Origin: Leptobrachium leishanense
Lineage: Eukaryota; Chordata; Amphibia; Anura; Megophryidae
NCBI GenBank assembly: GCA_009667805.1
Contig: CM019067.1
Location: 157,809,049-157,873,048 of the forward strand
Reading direction: 5' to 3'
Length of the DNA stretch: 64,000 nucleotides
Both the position numbers and the translations under genes were made by a program. The notes beneath the pieces are model-generated. The model did not search any database, was not told where the DNA came from, and saw only the letters and a list, made by a program, of their open reading frames with translations. Shown in pieces: positions 45,988-57,484 of the stretch (position 1 is its first letter; each line of letters starts with the position of its first letter).

Positions 45988-47256
45988 TGTCATGCCCCAC
46001 GCCGCGGTCGGACCGCGGCCTCCATGTTGGGACACTTTGCATACTCACCCGAGGTCCCTCATGGCGCGTCGCTCCCTGGTTCCGGTCTTCAGCTTGGAGG
46101 AGGAGAGCCAGGATGTGTCCCACGCCGCCTCCGGGATCCAACTGAGCAGAAACCAAGCGTGCATGCGCGATCGTCCATCCTAAAGCATGAAGACCAAGGT
46201 ACTCTGGCGCCCTCTGCTGGTCAAGTAAAGGTACTGTATTACACCTGCACTGGAGATCCTCGTTTGCCATCAATTAACCTATCAAGTACTCAGGTATCCC
46301 AACTCCACCTACGAGCCCCAGGTGAACGGTGTTCTTATGATCCTCTGAACCCTATTTACAGTAAATCTGCCGCCTTTCCCAGTTCATTAACCAGGTTATA
46401 CTGTGGTTCACCACCACGTTATCCAGTGGTCCCTCTTCGTATCTGCTCCAAGAGAATCCCGAGTTCCAGACCTGCTTCCACGGTACCAGCTCCGCTTCCA
46501 CGGTACCAGCTCCGCTTCCAGACCTGCTTCCACGGTACCAGCTCCGCTTCCAGACCTGCTTCCACGGTACCAGCTCCGCTTCCAGACCTGCTTCCATGGT
46601 ACCAGTTCCGCTTCCAGACCTGCTTCCACGGTACCAGCTCCGCTTCCAGACCTGCTTCCACGGTACCAGCTCTGCTTCCAGACCTACTTCCACGGTACCA
46701 GCTCCGCTTTCAGACCTGCTTCCACGGAACCAGCTCCGCTTCCAGACCTGCTTCCACGGTACCAGTTCCATCTTCAGGCTTGCTACCACAGTGCCAGTTT
46801 CCTCTCCAGGCTCGCCTCCACGGTGCCAGCTCCATCTACAGGCTTGCTTCCACAGTACCAGCTCCATCTACAGGCTTGCTTCCACGGTGCCAGCTCCATC
46901 TACAGGCTTGCTTCCACGGCACCAGTTCCATCTCCAGGCTTGCTTCCACGACACCAGCTCCATCTCCAGGCTTGCTTCCATACCCATGGTATCATTTCCA
47001 GATCCTACCTTCAAGTCCAATTCATCTACCCTGGTCTATTTCAAAGATTACAACTCGTGTTATTTACCCCTACAATCCTTCGTTCTGGACTTTACTCTTG
47101 TCAAAGAAATCTTGCGTTATCTTTTGTTCTGGACTTATATTTTGTTCCATCCAGTAAATGCTCAACTGATCATACATCTCCTGGTCTCCTTCTTCGGCTT
47201 GCCATTGGGTTCCATACACACAACACTACACAGGGGTCATAGCCTCTGTCCTTACA
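45988..47256 (+). mobile_element. Solo LTR with 32-bp minisatellite, 1,269 bp
   Basis: Starts TGTCATGCCCCACGCCG, ends CTGTCCTTACA, and is flanked by exact 5-bp duplications ATTAT (45,983-45,987 and 47,257-47,261). The first ~200 bp are CpG-rich. The middle is a minisatellite. No internal retrotransposon genes adjoin it. The strand is inferred from similarity of the TGTCA... start to the other plus-strand LTRs here. Confidence 0.78.
46466..46982 (+). repeat. 32-bp minisatellite, about 16 copies
   Basis: The unit is built round CCAGACCTGCTTCCACGG and TACCAGCTCCGCTT. Later units change to a variant with GTGCCAGCTCCATCTACAGG but keep the 32-bp period. Since 32 is not divisible by three and the unit has no stop in any frame, all three plus frames stay open (430, 279 and 225 codons) with a 32-residue protein period. 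Minus frames are also open. No family resemblance, so not treated as coding. Confidence 0.9.
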
Positions 47257-47261
47257 ATTAT

Positions 47262-48418
47262 GGACTTGGATGATCCTCCAATGGATAGACCGTGGGCATT
47301 CCAGTTTTCTCACAATAGGAGATGGAACGGTATGGCCGTTTACTAAAGCGTGCCTTTGCCTTGCTAAGGGGTTGGCCTTGTGGTTGTGGACCAGCACTTT
47401 GGAATTGAGAATTTTGCCCCTTTTTAATTGCCTGCTTTCCTGCAGTTTATTATTATTATTTTAGCATCAACCTATTTTGTTCCTCTGTATAAAGGGAAAG
47501 ACTACAATTAAAATTATTTATATATTACAGAAATGAGACAAACACATGAGTTAATCATATTTCCCGTTAACAATCTAACGACTCCTCTCAATTAACTCCG
47601 AAAAATTATAAACGTGGGCACATGTATATATAGTGATACCCTAGGAACTCCAAATTCCTCTTTTATGTAAGCACAAATGTAATTCAATATAAAAAGGTGT
47701 TATTTCCACCAAAATAATTCTAAAAACATACGTTTACAGATTCACTGCCTGTAGTTTTATATAATCGTTTTGTTATTTCCAGCTTAACTTCACTGTCCTT
47801 GATTTGATATCAGACGTTTGCGTCTACACCTGTAATGGTAGGTTGACTCAATTAGCTGCCTGCTGATTTGCATGTGCAAAATATGGCCTAATTGCACATA
47901 AACCTCCATAAGCTACATAACTACATTATGCAAATAGTACCAACGTTCCTGCGTAGTGGAGTCTGTCTGATGGATAATAGTATGGCAAATTGCAACCCTT
48001 TTAGATAGCAAGGAAAAGGAAAAAAACAGTGATCGCTGGTTTGAACGCCTCAAATAGGAAGTAGACGTAACGGGGATTGGGAAAAAGACAAGGGTGAATT
48101 GGAAGAGCTTAAATTTAGAAAAATGGGATGTATTGGGTGGTTTTGAAATATAATCAAAGTCTGCCCAGCCTAACATTAACACTCCTTGTTAGAATTTAGT
48201 ATACCTTTTATATACACTACTGTTTTTGTCACTTCTGGTGGACTGATCTTCCATAATTGTGAAGTTATGGCATGCATAGGGTGCATTGAGTAAGTTTGCC
48301 CACAAATATAGGACATTTAAAGATGCTCCTTCACAGCCTCTAGTGGTGACTAGTGAAAAAAACAAGTCTAATTCAACTAGTACTATTCATTACATCAAAG
48401 TCGTAGATCAGGGCCGTC
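47262..48418. other. No supported gene
   Basis: Unassigned AT-rich sequence. Confidence 0.5.
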
Positions 48419-48538
48419 ATACTCACGGTTACCCAGATGTTGATGCCTACAACTCCCAACATTCTTTCAATGAAGTAGATGGTCAGGGAATCATAGGCGT
48501 TGTAGTTCAGAAACATCTGGGCGAGTTTGACAGCCCTG
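48419..48538. mobile_element. 120-bp hAT-like hairpin MITE
   Basis: Ends CAGGGCCGTCATACTC and, inverted, CAGGGCTGTCAAACTCGCCC. The arms also pair internally (CCCAGATGTT / AACATCTGGG). Flanks TCGTAGAT and TAATAGAT agree at 6 of 8 positions, as expected for a decayed hAT duplication. Confidence 0.68.
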
Positions 48539-49306
48539 TAATAGATTTTCCTTCCATTTTACAATTTATTTTGTACTTTGCTTTTGAAACTCATGACTGA
48601 AGTATAACAGCTGAATGCTTTGTTACTTGTCCTACAACTTAAGCATAACAAATAATACCTAAATCGTCTTCCCAGTTTTTATCAGTGGTGTAACTTTTTA
48701 AACCACTATAGTGTAACATATGTACGTCATCCCTTACTGTGTTTTTACATTGGATAAATTGCTAGTCTTGCCATATAAAATGACAAACATTTGGATACTT
48801 TTATACCTTTGGTAGAAGGTGTCTTGAAAGGCATGAAGGAGGATGGTCTATGTAATTTTGCTGAACATTTCATAATATTATTGGTTCTGTTACAGGTAGC
48901 ACTCTGTATTCCATTGCCTGATTCTTCAGCAATGATCAACAGGCCAGACTGAGAAGATCACTACTACTAGTCAGAAGAAATTGCTCTTTCAATTGCCTGA
49001 TTTAGGCCTCAATTTAATTCCTTTGGATAAGCAGTTTTGCATAATTACAATCTGTTAGAAAAACATCAAATGATATATCTACCAAAATATCCAAGTACTG
49101 GTGACTTCTGTAGATAAATCATTTGTCATTTTTCTAGCTGGTTGTAATCATTTTACAATGCTTATTCAAAGGAATTAAATCATGGCTTTTGAGAGAGAAT
49201 GTGTATGTATAGTACAGAATCAGTTTTTCTAATTGCCATTCAAATCCAACCTGACAATAGTCACTTGAAGTCAGTCTCAGCCCAGTAACATTGTTTTCAT
49301 TTGGCA
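48539..49306. other. No recognisable feature
   Basis: AT-rich sequence without supported features. Confidence 0.5.
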
Positions 49307-49310
49307 TTAA

Positions 49311-50745
49311 CCCCTTAAGGACGGGAGTAATTTTACAACTTCAACACTCTTTCGGAAGTGAAGTTTGCTGAAGTTTTGCTCGTCTTGTTTAAACGCGGTT
49401 TTAAGTCATGTATTATTATACCACCCAGACAAATTATATATCGTTCTTTCCGGCAGACTCGGCAGATTATTAATAAATCATAATTATATATACATCATGT
49501 CCTGCCAGAATGCTATAACAAAAGTTTTTAAAAAAAATTGAATTTTCAATATAATTTCAATCATCCACAGTGTGTAAAGTATTTTTTTTCCCACATTTTA
49601 TTATCTGATCCTTTGTGGTTATATTCTATGGGGTAGACTTGGGAACCCATTTTGTTTTCTTTTTGGGAGAAATTACGTGCTTTTAGCTAAACCCCCCAAA
49701 AAAAGTCATTAGTGAAGCATCATTGTTCACATTATAATTGAAATGTAAACAATAATGCTGCATTAAAAAAAAAGCACGTTTTTATTTTTTAATTAATTAA
49801 TTAATTATTTTTATTTATATTTTTATTTTTAAACACTTTAATTTTACTTTTAACATGGTCATGTTTGATATCATTGGAAAGGCCATGCTCAGGCCTTTCC
49901 AACGCAGCCCCCTAGCTGCCACCGATCAGGAGATAAAGGGGTTCAAAGAACCCCCCTATCTCCTCCATGGTAAGTAGTCAATGTAATAGAGCAGCAGGAA
50001 ATGCTAGCAGAATGCTTGGTTGTGTAGGGAGAGGTATTAGTAGTAGGAAAAGGGAAGTGCTCATGCCACTGTACAGAGCACTGGTGAGACCTCACTTGGA
50101 GTACTGTGTGCAGTACTGGAGACCGTATCTCCAGAAGGATATAGACATCTTAGAGAGAGTTCAGAGAAGGGCTACTAAAATGGTGTACGGCTTGAAGGAG
50201 AAAAGTTACCAGGAAAGGCTTAATGATCTTAACATGTACAGCTTGAAAAAAAGACGAGACAGAGGAGATAGGATAGAAACATTTAAATACGTAAAGGGAA
50301 TCCACAAGGTAGAGGAAGGGAGTATATTTAAAAGGAAACAAAATAGCAAAACAAGAGGACATAGTCTTAGATTAGAGGGGCAAAGGTTTAAAAGTAACAT
50401 CAGGAAGCATTATTTTACTGAGAGGGTGGTGGATACATGGAACAGTCTTCCAGTTGAAGTGGTAGAGGCCAAAACAGTAATTGAATTTAAGCAGGCATGG
50501 GATAGGCATAAGGCTATCCTAAACAAAAGATAAATCCAGGTAAAGTATCCATGTAATTGGGCAGACTAGATGGGCCGAAAGGTTCTTATCTGCAGACATT
50601 TTTCTATGTTTCTATGGGATTTCCTTAGGAAATCCCTTTGCAGCAAGGGCTTCCCCGGTTAACTGACATCATTGCGCATGGCGCGATGAGTCAGTTGACG
50701 TGGGGGGGGGGGACCCAGAGGTGGGGGCTGCCATCCAAGATGAAA
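49311..50745. mobile_element. piggyBac-like non-autonomous element, interrupted
   Basis: Preceded by TTAA (49,307-49,310) and starting CCCCTTAAGGACGGG. It has a long A/T-rich stretch and then GGTCATGTTTGATATCATTG and a GGAAAGGCC...GGCCTTTCC hairpin (49,877-49,902), features also in the copy at 56,247. A CR1/L2 LINE tail is inserted at about 49,967-50,620, and a short MITE follows at 50,746. The right end was not found. Confidence 0.65.
49967..50620 (+). pseudogene. CR1/L2-group LINE, RT C-terminus and 3' UTR
   Basis: 49,967-50,533 is an open frame with LMPLYRALVRPHLEYCVQYW, ILERVQRRATKMVYGLK, RRDRGDRIETFKYVKGI and VVDTWNSLPVEVVEAKTVIE, ending NKR-stop. These match the post-catalytic thumb region and C-terminus of CR1/L2-type ORF2. 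The YADD core and endonuclease are absent: a 5'-truncated insertion. The 3' UTR has GACTAGATGGGCCGAAAGGT and ends in TTTCTATGTTTCTATG, a short 3' repeat of the CR1 kind. The open frame is unusually clean, suggesting a fairly recent insertion. Confidence 0.85.
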
Positions 50746-51462
50746 GGCTCTATTACATTCCTTGCGCAAAAAAGCTCATGCAGCGCAATTTTTTTTGCAC
50801 GCAGCGTTAAATGTTAACGCGCGTGAATTAACGCTGGTATTAAAATCCGAGTGCATTTTTTCATCCGTACAAAAATATTGCGCGTAAAAAAGACGCGCGA
50901 AAATGTGTGCGCATTAACGTTGTTCGCAGAAATCGGTGGGCAGACTGTTTTTTCACGCGATTCAGCCAATCAGAATTAAGAACCACAATTGTCTCCCGTC
51001 AAGTTTTTGCGCATGTCAAAATCAATCTGAGTATATATGCTGCAGCAATAATAAAAACACGCACAACCTCTAAATTTTATTGTTTGGGTATGTATAGAAT
51101 GTGTAACTATACTGTGCTGTATTTTTTTTTGGGCTGGTGTATTTGGGTTCGGCCAGGACGTTCAGATTTGCAGTTACCACCAGCTTTTAAAAGACGTTAA
51201 AATTATGCGCGCAAACGTTGTTCGTTAAAATTTGTGCATCGATTGTAATACCATCCGCATACCAGCACACAAACGCATTTGCGCTCACAATGTTAAGTAT
51301 GGGATGCGCGCACGAACTTGCGCTCTCGCAGGGTTAGCGCAGGGTCATTCGCGTTAGACGTTAACGCGGATCTTGTGATACGACGTTCAGCGCAAAGGGT
51401 TTTTCCCCTCGCGTTAATGCGTTTTTGCGCAAAATTGTGCGCGAAGAGTGTAATAGTGCCCC
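50746..51462. mobile_element. GGCxCTATTACA-family MITE, complete
   Basis: Ends GGCTCTATTACATTCC and, inverted, GGGGCACTATTACACTC. The arms are rich in TTGCGCAAAA/GCGCG words. It shares its middle with 32,828-33,180. Non-coding. Confidence 0.7.
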
Positions 51463-52462
51463 AAGGCTCTGTAGATTGAGCTGTAACCTTGATTAGGCCA
51501 TTTTTTTAAAATTACAATAAAGTGTTGTTTTTCTAAAGTCCTTGGAGTGCTAGCTTTATACTTTTTATATTTGGTTTCAACCTCTTAAAATTATATATAT
51601 TTTACACTGTATACATATATATTTTTGTTGAAGAATATTTTCAAGTTGCAAATAACTCACAGATGCTCTGTCCACCTGGCATCGCCAGTGCATCACATTG
51701 TAATTGCTTGACTCATACTACCCTTTGTAGTAATCATCCTAAATGTTCCGATGAGAGAGGGAAGTTACACAAATACATATACTTGCTAGATTTCTATTCT
51801 ATTAAGTATGATTGCTCCTGAGTTAGAAACCCTAACATAGGTTCTATTTTCTGGCATACGTTAGGCATTTTATGATTGCAAACTACTTACAAATGCCGAC
51901 ATCTACTGTGAAAGGCAAGAGCTATTCCTGGAAATGCAGGAGTAAAATACACATTCATCATAAAAACCTTCAAATAACATAGTTTCAGATAATATGCACG
52001 TCACATTTAAATTCCTTTAACATAAATGTATATGTGTTTCTAACGGACCCCCTTCACTACCCATACTGACTTAATCCCATCTTCATAAAAACATCTGTAT
52101 GGACCCAACATTGAGTTATGTCAACCTGGTATTATTCTGGTGCAATGCAAATGAAAATTGTTTATTGCAAATAAAATCTGTTTGCACTTGTGCTTTGGAG
52201 TGTGCGCCTAATGTTCCAGCACATCGGACATTACAGCTGATGTACTAGAACAAAGTGAACATATGGGACATGTATGTGTTTCCTAATGAAGACATTTCAG
52301 ACTTGGCTGCACTGTACTATAGGTGCATTTTCTTTTATATAAGTAATCACATACAGTGTCTGGGAGTGAATGCAAAATAGAAGCACCATGAAAAATTGTA
52401 TCCTTAAACCTTCACAGCATACCAAGGGATAAGAGATACTTATCATAAAAAATGACATATCT
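51463..52462. other. No recognisable feature
   Basis: AT-rich sequence without supported features. Confidence 0.5.
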
Positions 52463-52467
52463 CAAAG

Positions 52468-53027
52468 TGTCACATCCAGTGCCCAGGATCTGACTCGGCG
52501 TCCAGCAGTGCCATTTTCGCTGCTCGCTGGCCGGATGCCGAGTGATTTACATGCTCACGTCAGTCACATGGGTGGTCAGGGGGTGGGGCACGGCATGATG
52601 ATGCAGTGCTGCCGGGTTTAAAGTCAGTCTGCTCAGGCAGACTCATCGTCCTGACGTGGTTCTGATTCCCCCAGTGCCTTCTGCCATTTCTATTCACGTG
52701 TATGACTGGCTCTTTTTAAAGAACCCTCTCTGTGTATTACCTCGGCTATTGATTACAAACCCGCTTTGTGTACCGACCCGGCTATTCCTGACAACCCTGC
52801 TCTGAGTATCACTCTTGGCATTAGGCTTACCATCTCTAAGGGTGATACGTCCTCTACTACCTTAAATAAGTGTGTCCTCCTATTCTGGTGCCTGTTAACC
52901 CTTGCTGGGTGCATCACGATCTGTTCCCTGAAGATAGTTGGCGTTATTGACCATTCAAGGATCAGAGGGGTAGATCATATACTGTGTACAGGGACCAATA
53001 TTGTAGACCCAAGCGGGAGCCGTGACA
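52468..53027 (+). mobile_element. Solo LTR, 560 bp, same family as the element at 61,355
   Basis: Starts TGTCACATCC, ends GCCGTGACA, flanked by exact CAAAG (52,463-52,467 and 53,028-53,032). It shares CTGCTCGCTGGCC, CCGGGTTTAAA (TATA-like), CCTGACGTGG and GACCATTCAAGGATC with the 61,355 LTR. It has only about three units of the 36-bp repeat (from about 52,725) against about eight there. Confidence 0.85.
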
Positions 53028-53032
53028 CAAAG

Positions 53033-53540
53033 TCGGAGTTCAAGATTTGTAATTTTTCATTACAGATTAAAGCCCCCCCCCTTTAATATTAATAAGGTTA
53101 TTTGTGGGAGGTAGGAAATCAAAGATTTATCATATCGATTATTTTGAGGTGTACTTGTGTTTCATAGTTTTTTTTTTTAATTTTTCATTATCTTTTTATA
53201 TTTACTTTTTATTATCATTTTTTATTTCCTCTTATTTTTATTCTTTATTATTATTTATGTACAGATTTTGTTTTTGTTTTTACCTACTTATTTTTCAATA
53301 TATATTTTTCTTTTTCATATTTATATTACAGAAATGTTGTGAGTGCAGAGTCTATTTAATAAAGCTTTATCTATGTATTGAAGAGGCAGTGTTTTTATTT
53401 ATAAATAAACCAGGAACAGATGTAGATTGGATTCATGACTCGATCTTTATTACATCTCCCCGTACCATGTAGGGATTTATATTGATTCTGTAGCAAAGAA
53501 TTTTTGCAGAAGATGTATAATTACTATGTAATTATAATGA
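53033..53540. other. T-rich sequence, no supported gene
   Basis: A T-rich 122-codon frame at 53,104-53,472 codes mostly Phe, Tyr and Leu and reflects base composition only. Confidence 0.5.
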
Positions 53541-54220
53541 CTCATGTCCAGATTGCATTGGAGGGGGAGAAAATGAAACGGATAGGAAGTGCATGCGCGG
53601 AGCATCAACGAGGTTGTCCACATGGTATGAGCAGAAGTGCGTCACAGAGAAGCGCCCAGAAAGGGAATGGAATGAGAATGGAGTCGCATCTTGGCCCGCA
53701 CACCACGACCACGTGATTTTTGCTTAATGGAGCAAGGGGCTATAAAAGGGACACAGGGGACTTTTACTGAAAGGTTCCTGACGGATGAAGCTTGCACTGG
53801 CGGGAGCGAAACACATCTCAGGATTTTTACTGGAGATCCTTTTTATTCTGATTTTAGTTGGGCTAATAAACCAAATTATTTATTCTCTGTCCCTGTTTTT
53901 CTTTCTGTCATTCTGTCATTTTTTCCTTTTGGATGACCAACCCATGTATACAACCAGCGGGACCCACCGACCCCCCAGGTTCTACAAAGAGGTCCAATGC
54001 TCCACATACAGAGCCACCGGACAGAGGAGGCTCTGGAACATGTAAGTATCTCCATTTTTGTTATTATACTTTGATATATTGACAGTACTATGCCATATAT
54101 TGTCTTTTTCAAGGTATTGCACCCAACTGTGGATGGGAAGGAACCGTTTGAGCAAGTACCGATGTTTAAGAGGCTTATAAGCACAATATACAAGCCGGGA
54201 TAGGCTCTGATTTTTTACGT
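53540..54220 (+). mobile_element. Possible Penelope-like 5' region
   Basis: A TATA box (GGGGCTATAAAAGGGACA, about 53,738-53,755) is followed about 30 bp later by TTCCTGACGGATGAAGCTTG and GGGAGCGAAACACATCTCAG. This approximates the CUGAUGA...GAAA order of a hammerhead ribozyme with an interruption in the first block. Promoter plus hammerhead is the layout of Penelope-like terminal repeats. No RT or GIY-YIG coding remains, so the call is tentative. Confidence 0.35.
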
Positions 54221-55140
54221 TTGGCCACTGCTGCTTTTATAATAAGATACATTTTTCTGATCAGAGATATTGAGCGATTAGTGTTGTGTGTTCTCTTTTT
54301 TTAGGAGATATAATTTTGTGGATGAATTTGAACAATTATCTGCTTATATTCAGATTTGTGAGATAAGTATCTCTTATCCCTTGGTACGCTGTGAAGGTTT
54401 AAGGATACCATATTTCACGGTGCTTCTATTTTGCATGCTCTCCCAGACACTGTATGTGATTACATATTTGTTTCAATGTAACGTGAAGGATACACTGTAT
54501 TGGTGAGCTGCATATACTCTTTTTTGATTGTTTAATTTTAGCGCCTTATTGACACTTATGACCCATAAGGGTTAACAATTTTCCTATAGCTGCATTTTTT
54601 GGCAGATGGAGCCGTCTGTGAAATAGTAAGTACAGTATGGAAATTTGCTGTAGGGATTCTACAGCAGATTCATACTGTATGGATAATGTAAAATGTTTCT
54701 CCATAAAACCACTGGTTTCTGGCAGTGATTTTATGATAAAGCTCCTGGTAGTGAAGAGGCTAGTAGTTGCAACTTAGAGTTACTTCATGTGCTTAATTTC
54801 TGCACTTCTTTGTTCCACGTGATTTTCAGTAGGGATAATCAAGTTCAACTTAGAATCCAACTCTGTGGAAACAAAGATCTATGTTTAAGAAACAATACTT
54901 TAATTTTATATGAACTGAAGTTGGGATTCCAGTACTGGTGCTCTTAAAAGGTAAATTACATTAAAATTAAAGCCAGTTTAATTTCTAAATAAAATAGTCA
55001 GTGTTCCATGAGACCAATATTGATTTGCATTATATCTTAAAGCAAACCTGTCATGGCCAAAACAACTTGGCCTCATTTGATAGGGACTTACTCTATATCC
55101 ATTTGCAATCATTTTTTTGCAAATACAATGGACACCAACG
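54221..55140. other. No recognisable feature
   Basis: AT-rich sequence without supported features. Confidence 0.5.
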
Positions 55141-55615
55141 CCTCCTTAACGCTAGCGCTCACATAAATGAGAGCGTGCTGCATAGATCATCTCCCGATCA
55201 CTAAAGGGTTAAAAAATCTGTTATTGAATCGGTATTAGTGCGTTTTAGTGCGAGCTTACTGTACTTTGCTCTCCCTATACTAAACATAGGGAGCGCAAAG
55301 TGTAAGTAATCAGTAATTAATTAGCGTTAGGCGAGATCCTGCTGGTCATGTGAGAGGCGAGATCCTGCCGGTCATGTGACCCAGCAGCAGAAGCCTCCAT
55401 GGAGTCCATAGGACTCCATGGAGGGGATGCTCGCGACAGCGCATTAGCCCTGCACCAAGCATCCTGGAGCCTGGCAGCCACTATGGGGCAGGCTGCTGGA
55501 CTCAAAGCCTGCCCTTTAATCCACTGGTGAAACAGGAACACTAAAGGGGAGATTAGCCAAAGCTAATTTTTCCCCTTAGCGTCCCCGTTTTTGTGAGGGG
55601 CAGCTGATAGGGCCC
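55141..55615. mobile_element. Harbinger-like element, right part
   Basis: The right end is the inverse of GGGCCCTATCAGCTGCC, followed by TTA. The interior repeats the GCGCTCCC and GGAGTCCATAGGACTCC motifs of 22,592 and 45,224. The left end is not recognisable. Next to it, 55,616-55,710 is the right end of another copy (inverse of GGGTCCTATCACC). Confidence 0.6.
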
Positions 55616-55715
55616 TTAGTATATACCAAACACAAAAAAGGAACACTATTTGGCGCACCCAAACACCCTTTAGCATTCCCGTTTTAGCTGTAGGGAGGTG
55701 ATAGGACCCAATATA

Positions 55716-56242
55716 TAGGAAAACGTTATCAAATATTCATTCACTTCCATTGACATCATGGTGGAGAGGTCATTGCAGAGAGTGTTATAATGTTTGGATC
55801 TGTTTGCTTTTCTCTATTGAGATGCCAAGGAGCATTTTGTTGGAATCAACCTGAGAAAATGTATTTCCAACCATTTTTTGTGCTTAGTCTCATTAACAGA
55901 GAAGTTAGTAGCCAGACTTCTATTATTTGCAGGATAAATGTCTTAAGAATATGTACCAAGCAACAACAAAAAAGCTCTATAGACTCTGTTTCCTCTGATT
56001 TGTTCTACTAGTATCAATAATATTTAGCTTTACTGCTGAATAGATCTAATGGTGAACTGATGTCTGCATGCTTTCGCTAAGTTCCTGATGACTAACATTT
56101 TGATTAACAAGCTATGAGGCTCCATGCTACTTTCCTAGACTTAAAAAAGAACATCAGTGAACATCTACAGAGTGAAACGTGGCCCCAGCTCTTGTAACAG
56201 CTCCTGGTCTGTCACTATCTGTCAATGAACACATCGGTTTGT
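55716..56242. other. No supported gene
   Basis: Unassigned AT-rich sequence. Confidence 0.45.
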
Positions 56243-56246
56243 TTAA

Positions 56247-57480
56247 CCCCTTAGTGACCGGGCGGTTTTACACAAATCCGTCTTTTAGTGATCGCTGCTG
56301 TTTTTACGTTTCTGCGCTGTTAGTGTTTAGGACAATTTTTCCTCTTACTCGTTTATTCGACCCACACATATTATACACCCTTTTTCCCGCCATTAAATGG
56401 ACTTTCTAGAAATACCATTATTTCCATCATATCGAATAATTTACTATAAAAAAAAATATGAAATATGAGGAAAAAAATGGTAAAAACACACTTTTTCGTA
56501 ATTTAATCCCCAAAATCTACAACCACCCAAAAAGACCCCGGCTAAATAGGTTCAAAATTTTGTCCCGAGACTATAAATACCCAATTTTAACATGCGTTTG
56601 CTTTTTAACCCCTTCACTGCTGAGACAGTTCACCTATGTGCACTGCGCTCATTCTGACCATTTTGTGCTAATTATTTTTATATGACAGCCTAGGTCCTAT
56701 TTAATTAAACCCCCCCCAGACAAAAAAACTTTAAAAAAAAAAACATTTTTTTATTTTATTTAATTTTTTTATTATTTTTTTTTATTAAATTTTTTTTAAA
56801 AAAAAAAATTTAAAACCAAACCTGGTCATGTTTGGTATCATTTGAAAGGCCATAATCAGGCCTTTTAAATGATGGCAAATATGACCATCCAGCTGCCATG
56901 GATTGGGAGATAAAGGGATCCTTAGGATCCCCTTATCTCTACATGGCAGCTAGAGGGTTAACTGGCCCACTGACATCCTCACACATATGGTGAGGTTGTC
57001 AGTGGGTGGGGGGGGACCTGGAGGCTTGGCTGACATCCAAGATGTCAGCCCCCCTCCAGGTTTGAATCGCGTTTTGGCGCCAATTGGCGCCGCAACGTGA
57101 TCTGGCGGCGAAACGGTTAATGCCATGCACCGCTGGAAAGGGGAGGCTCTCCCCTCTCCAGCGGTGCAAACGGCATCTCCCTAGCTTCAATGGTTGGGGA
57201 GATAGAGGGCTCCGAAGGAGCCCTCCCTCCCCTCCATTGAAATCCATGGGGATGCCTGCTGATGACGTCACCACGCAGCGTGGCGACGTCATCAGCCTCG
57301 CCTGCCCATGTAAATCACATGGGCAGGCTTCCTCCCTGCCAGATCGCCGTGGGATCCGGCGAGGGAGGTGAGTATCGGGCGGGAGGGGGATTTGGCGCCG
57401 CTGACGTACCCTGTACGTCCGCGGGTCTAAGGGAGACCCGAGGACAAGACGTACAGGGTACGTCAGCGGCCCTTAAGGGG
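56247..57480. mobile_element. piggyBac-like non-autonomous element, complete (1,234 bp)
   Basis: Flanked by TTAA (56,243-56,246 and 57,481-57,484). Ends CCCCTTAGTGACCGG and, inverted, CCCCTTAAGGGCCG. The left half is A/T-rich and matches 2,640-3,058 and 49,311. The right half (57,057-57,480) is GC-rich with several hairpins. No transposase, so any movement needed an autonomous relative. Confidence 0.82.
57397..57470. other. Long subterminal hairpin of the piggyBac-like element
   Basis: Arms of 23 nt (57,397-57,419 and 57,448-57,470) are perfect inverse complements containing GACGTACCCTGTACGTC. Inside the loop a second 6-bp stem GGGTCT/AGACCC (57,423-57,439) can form. A near copy lies at about 58,944-59,010. 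Confidence 0.8.
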
Positions 57481-57484
57481 TTAA

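Noticed and set aside
45865..47273. 430-, 279- and 225-codon overlapping open frames
   Set aside because: A 32-bp unit without stops keeps all frames open. The region lies inside an LTR, and no protein family is recognisable.
53104..53472. 122-codon hydrophobic frame suggesting a membrane protein
   Set aside because: Its Phe/Tyr/Leu content simply reflects a T-rich tract.
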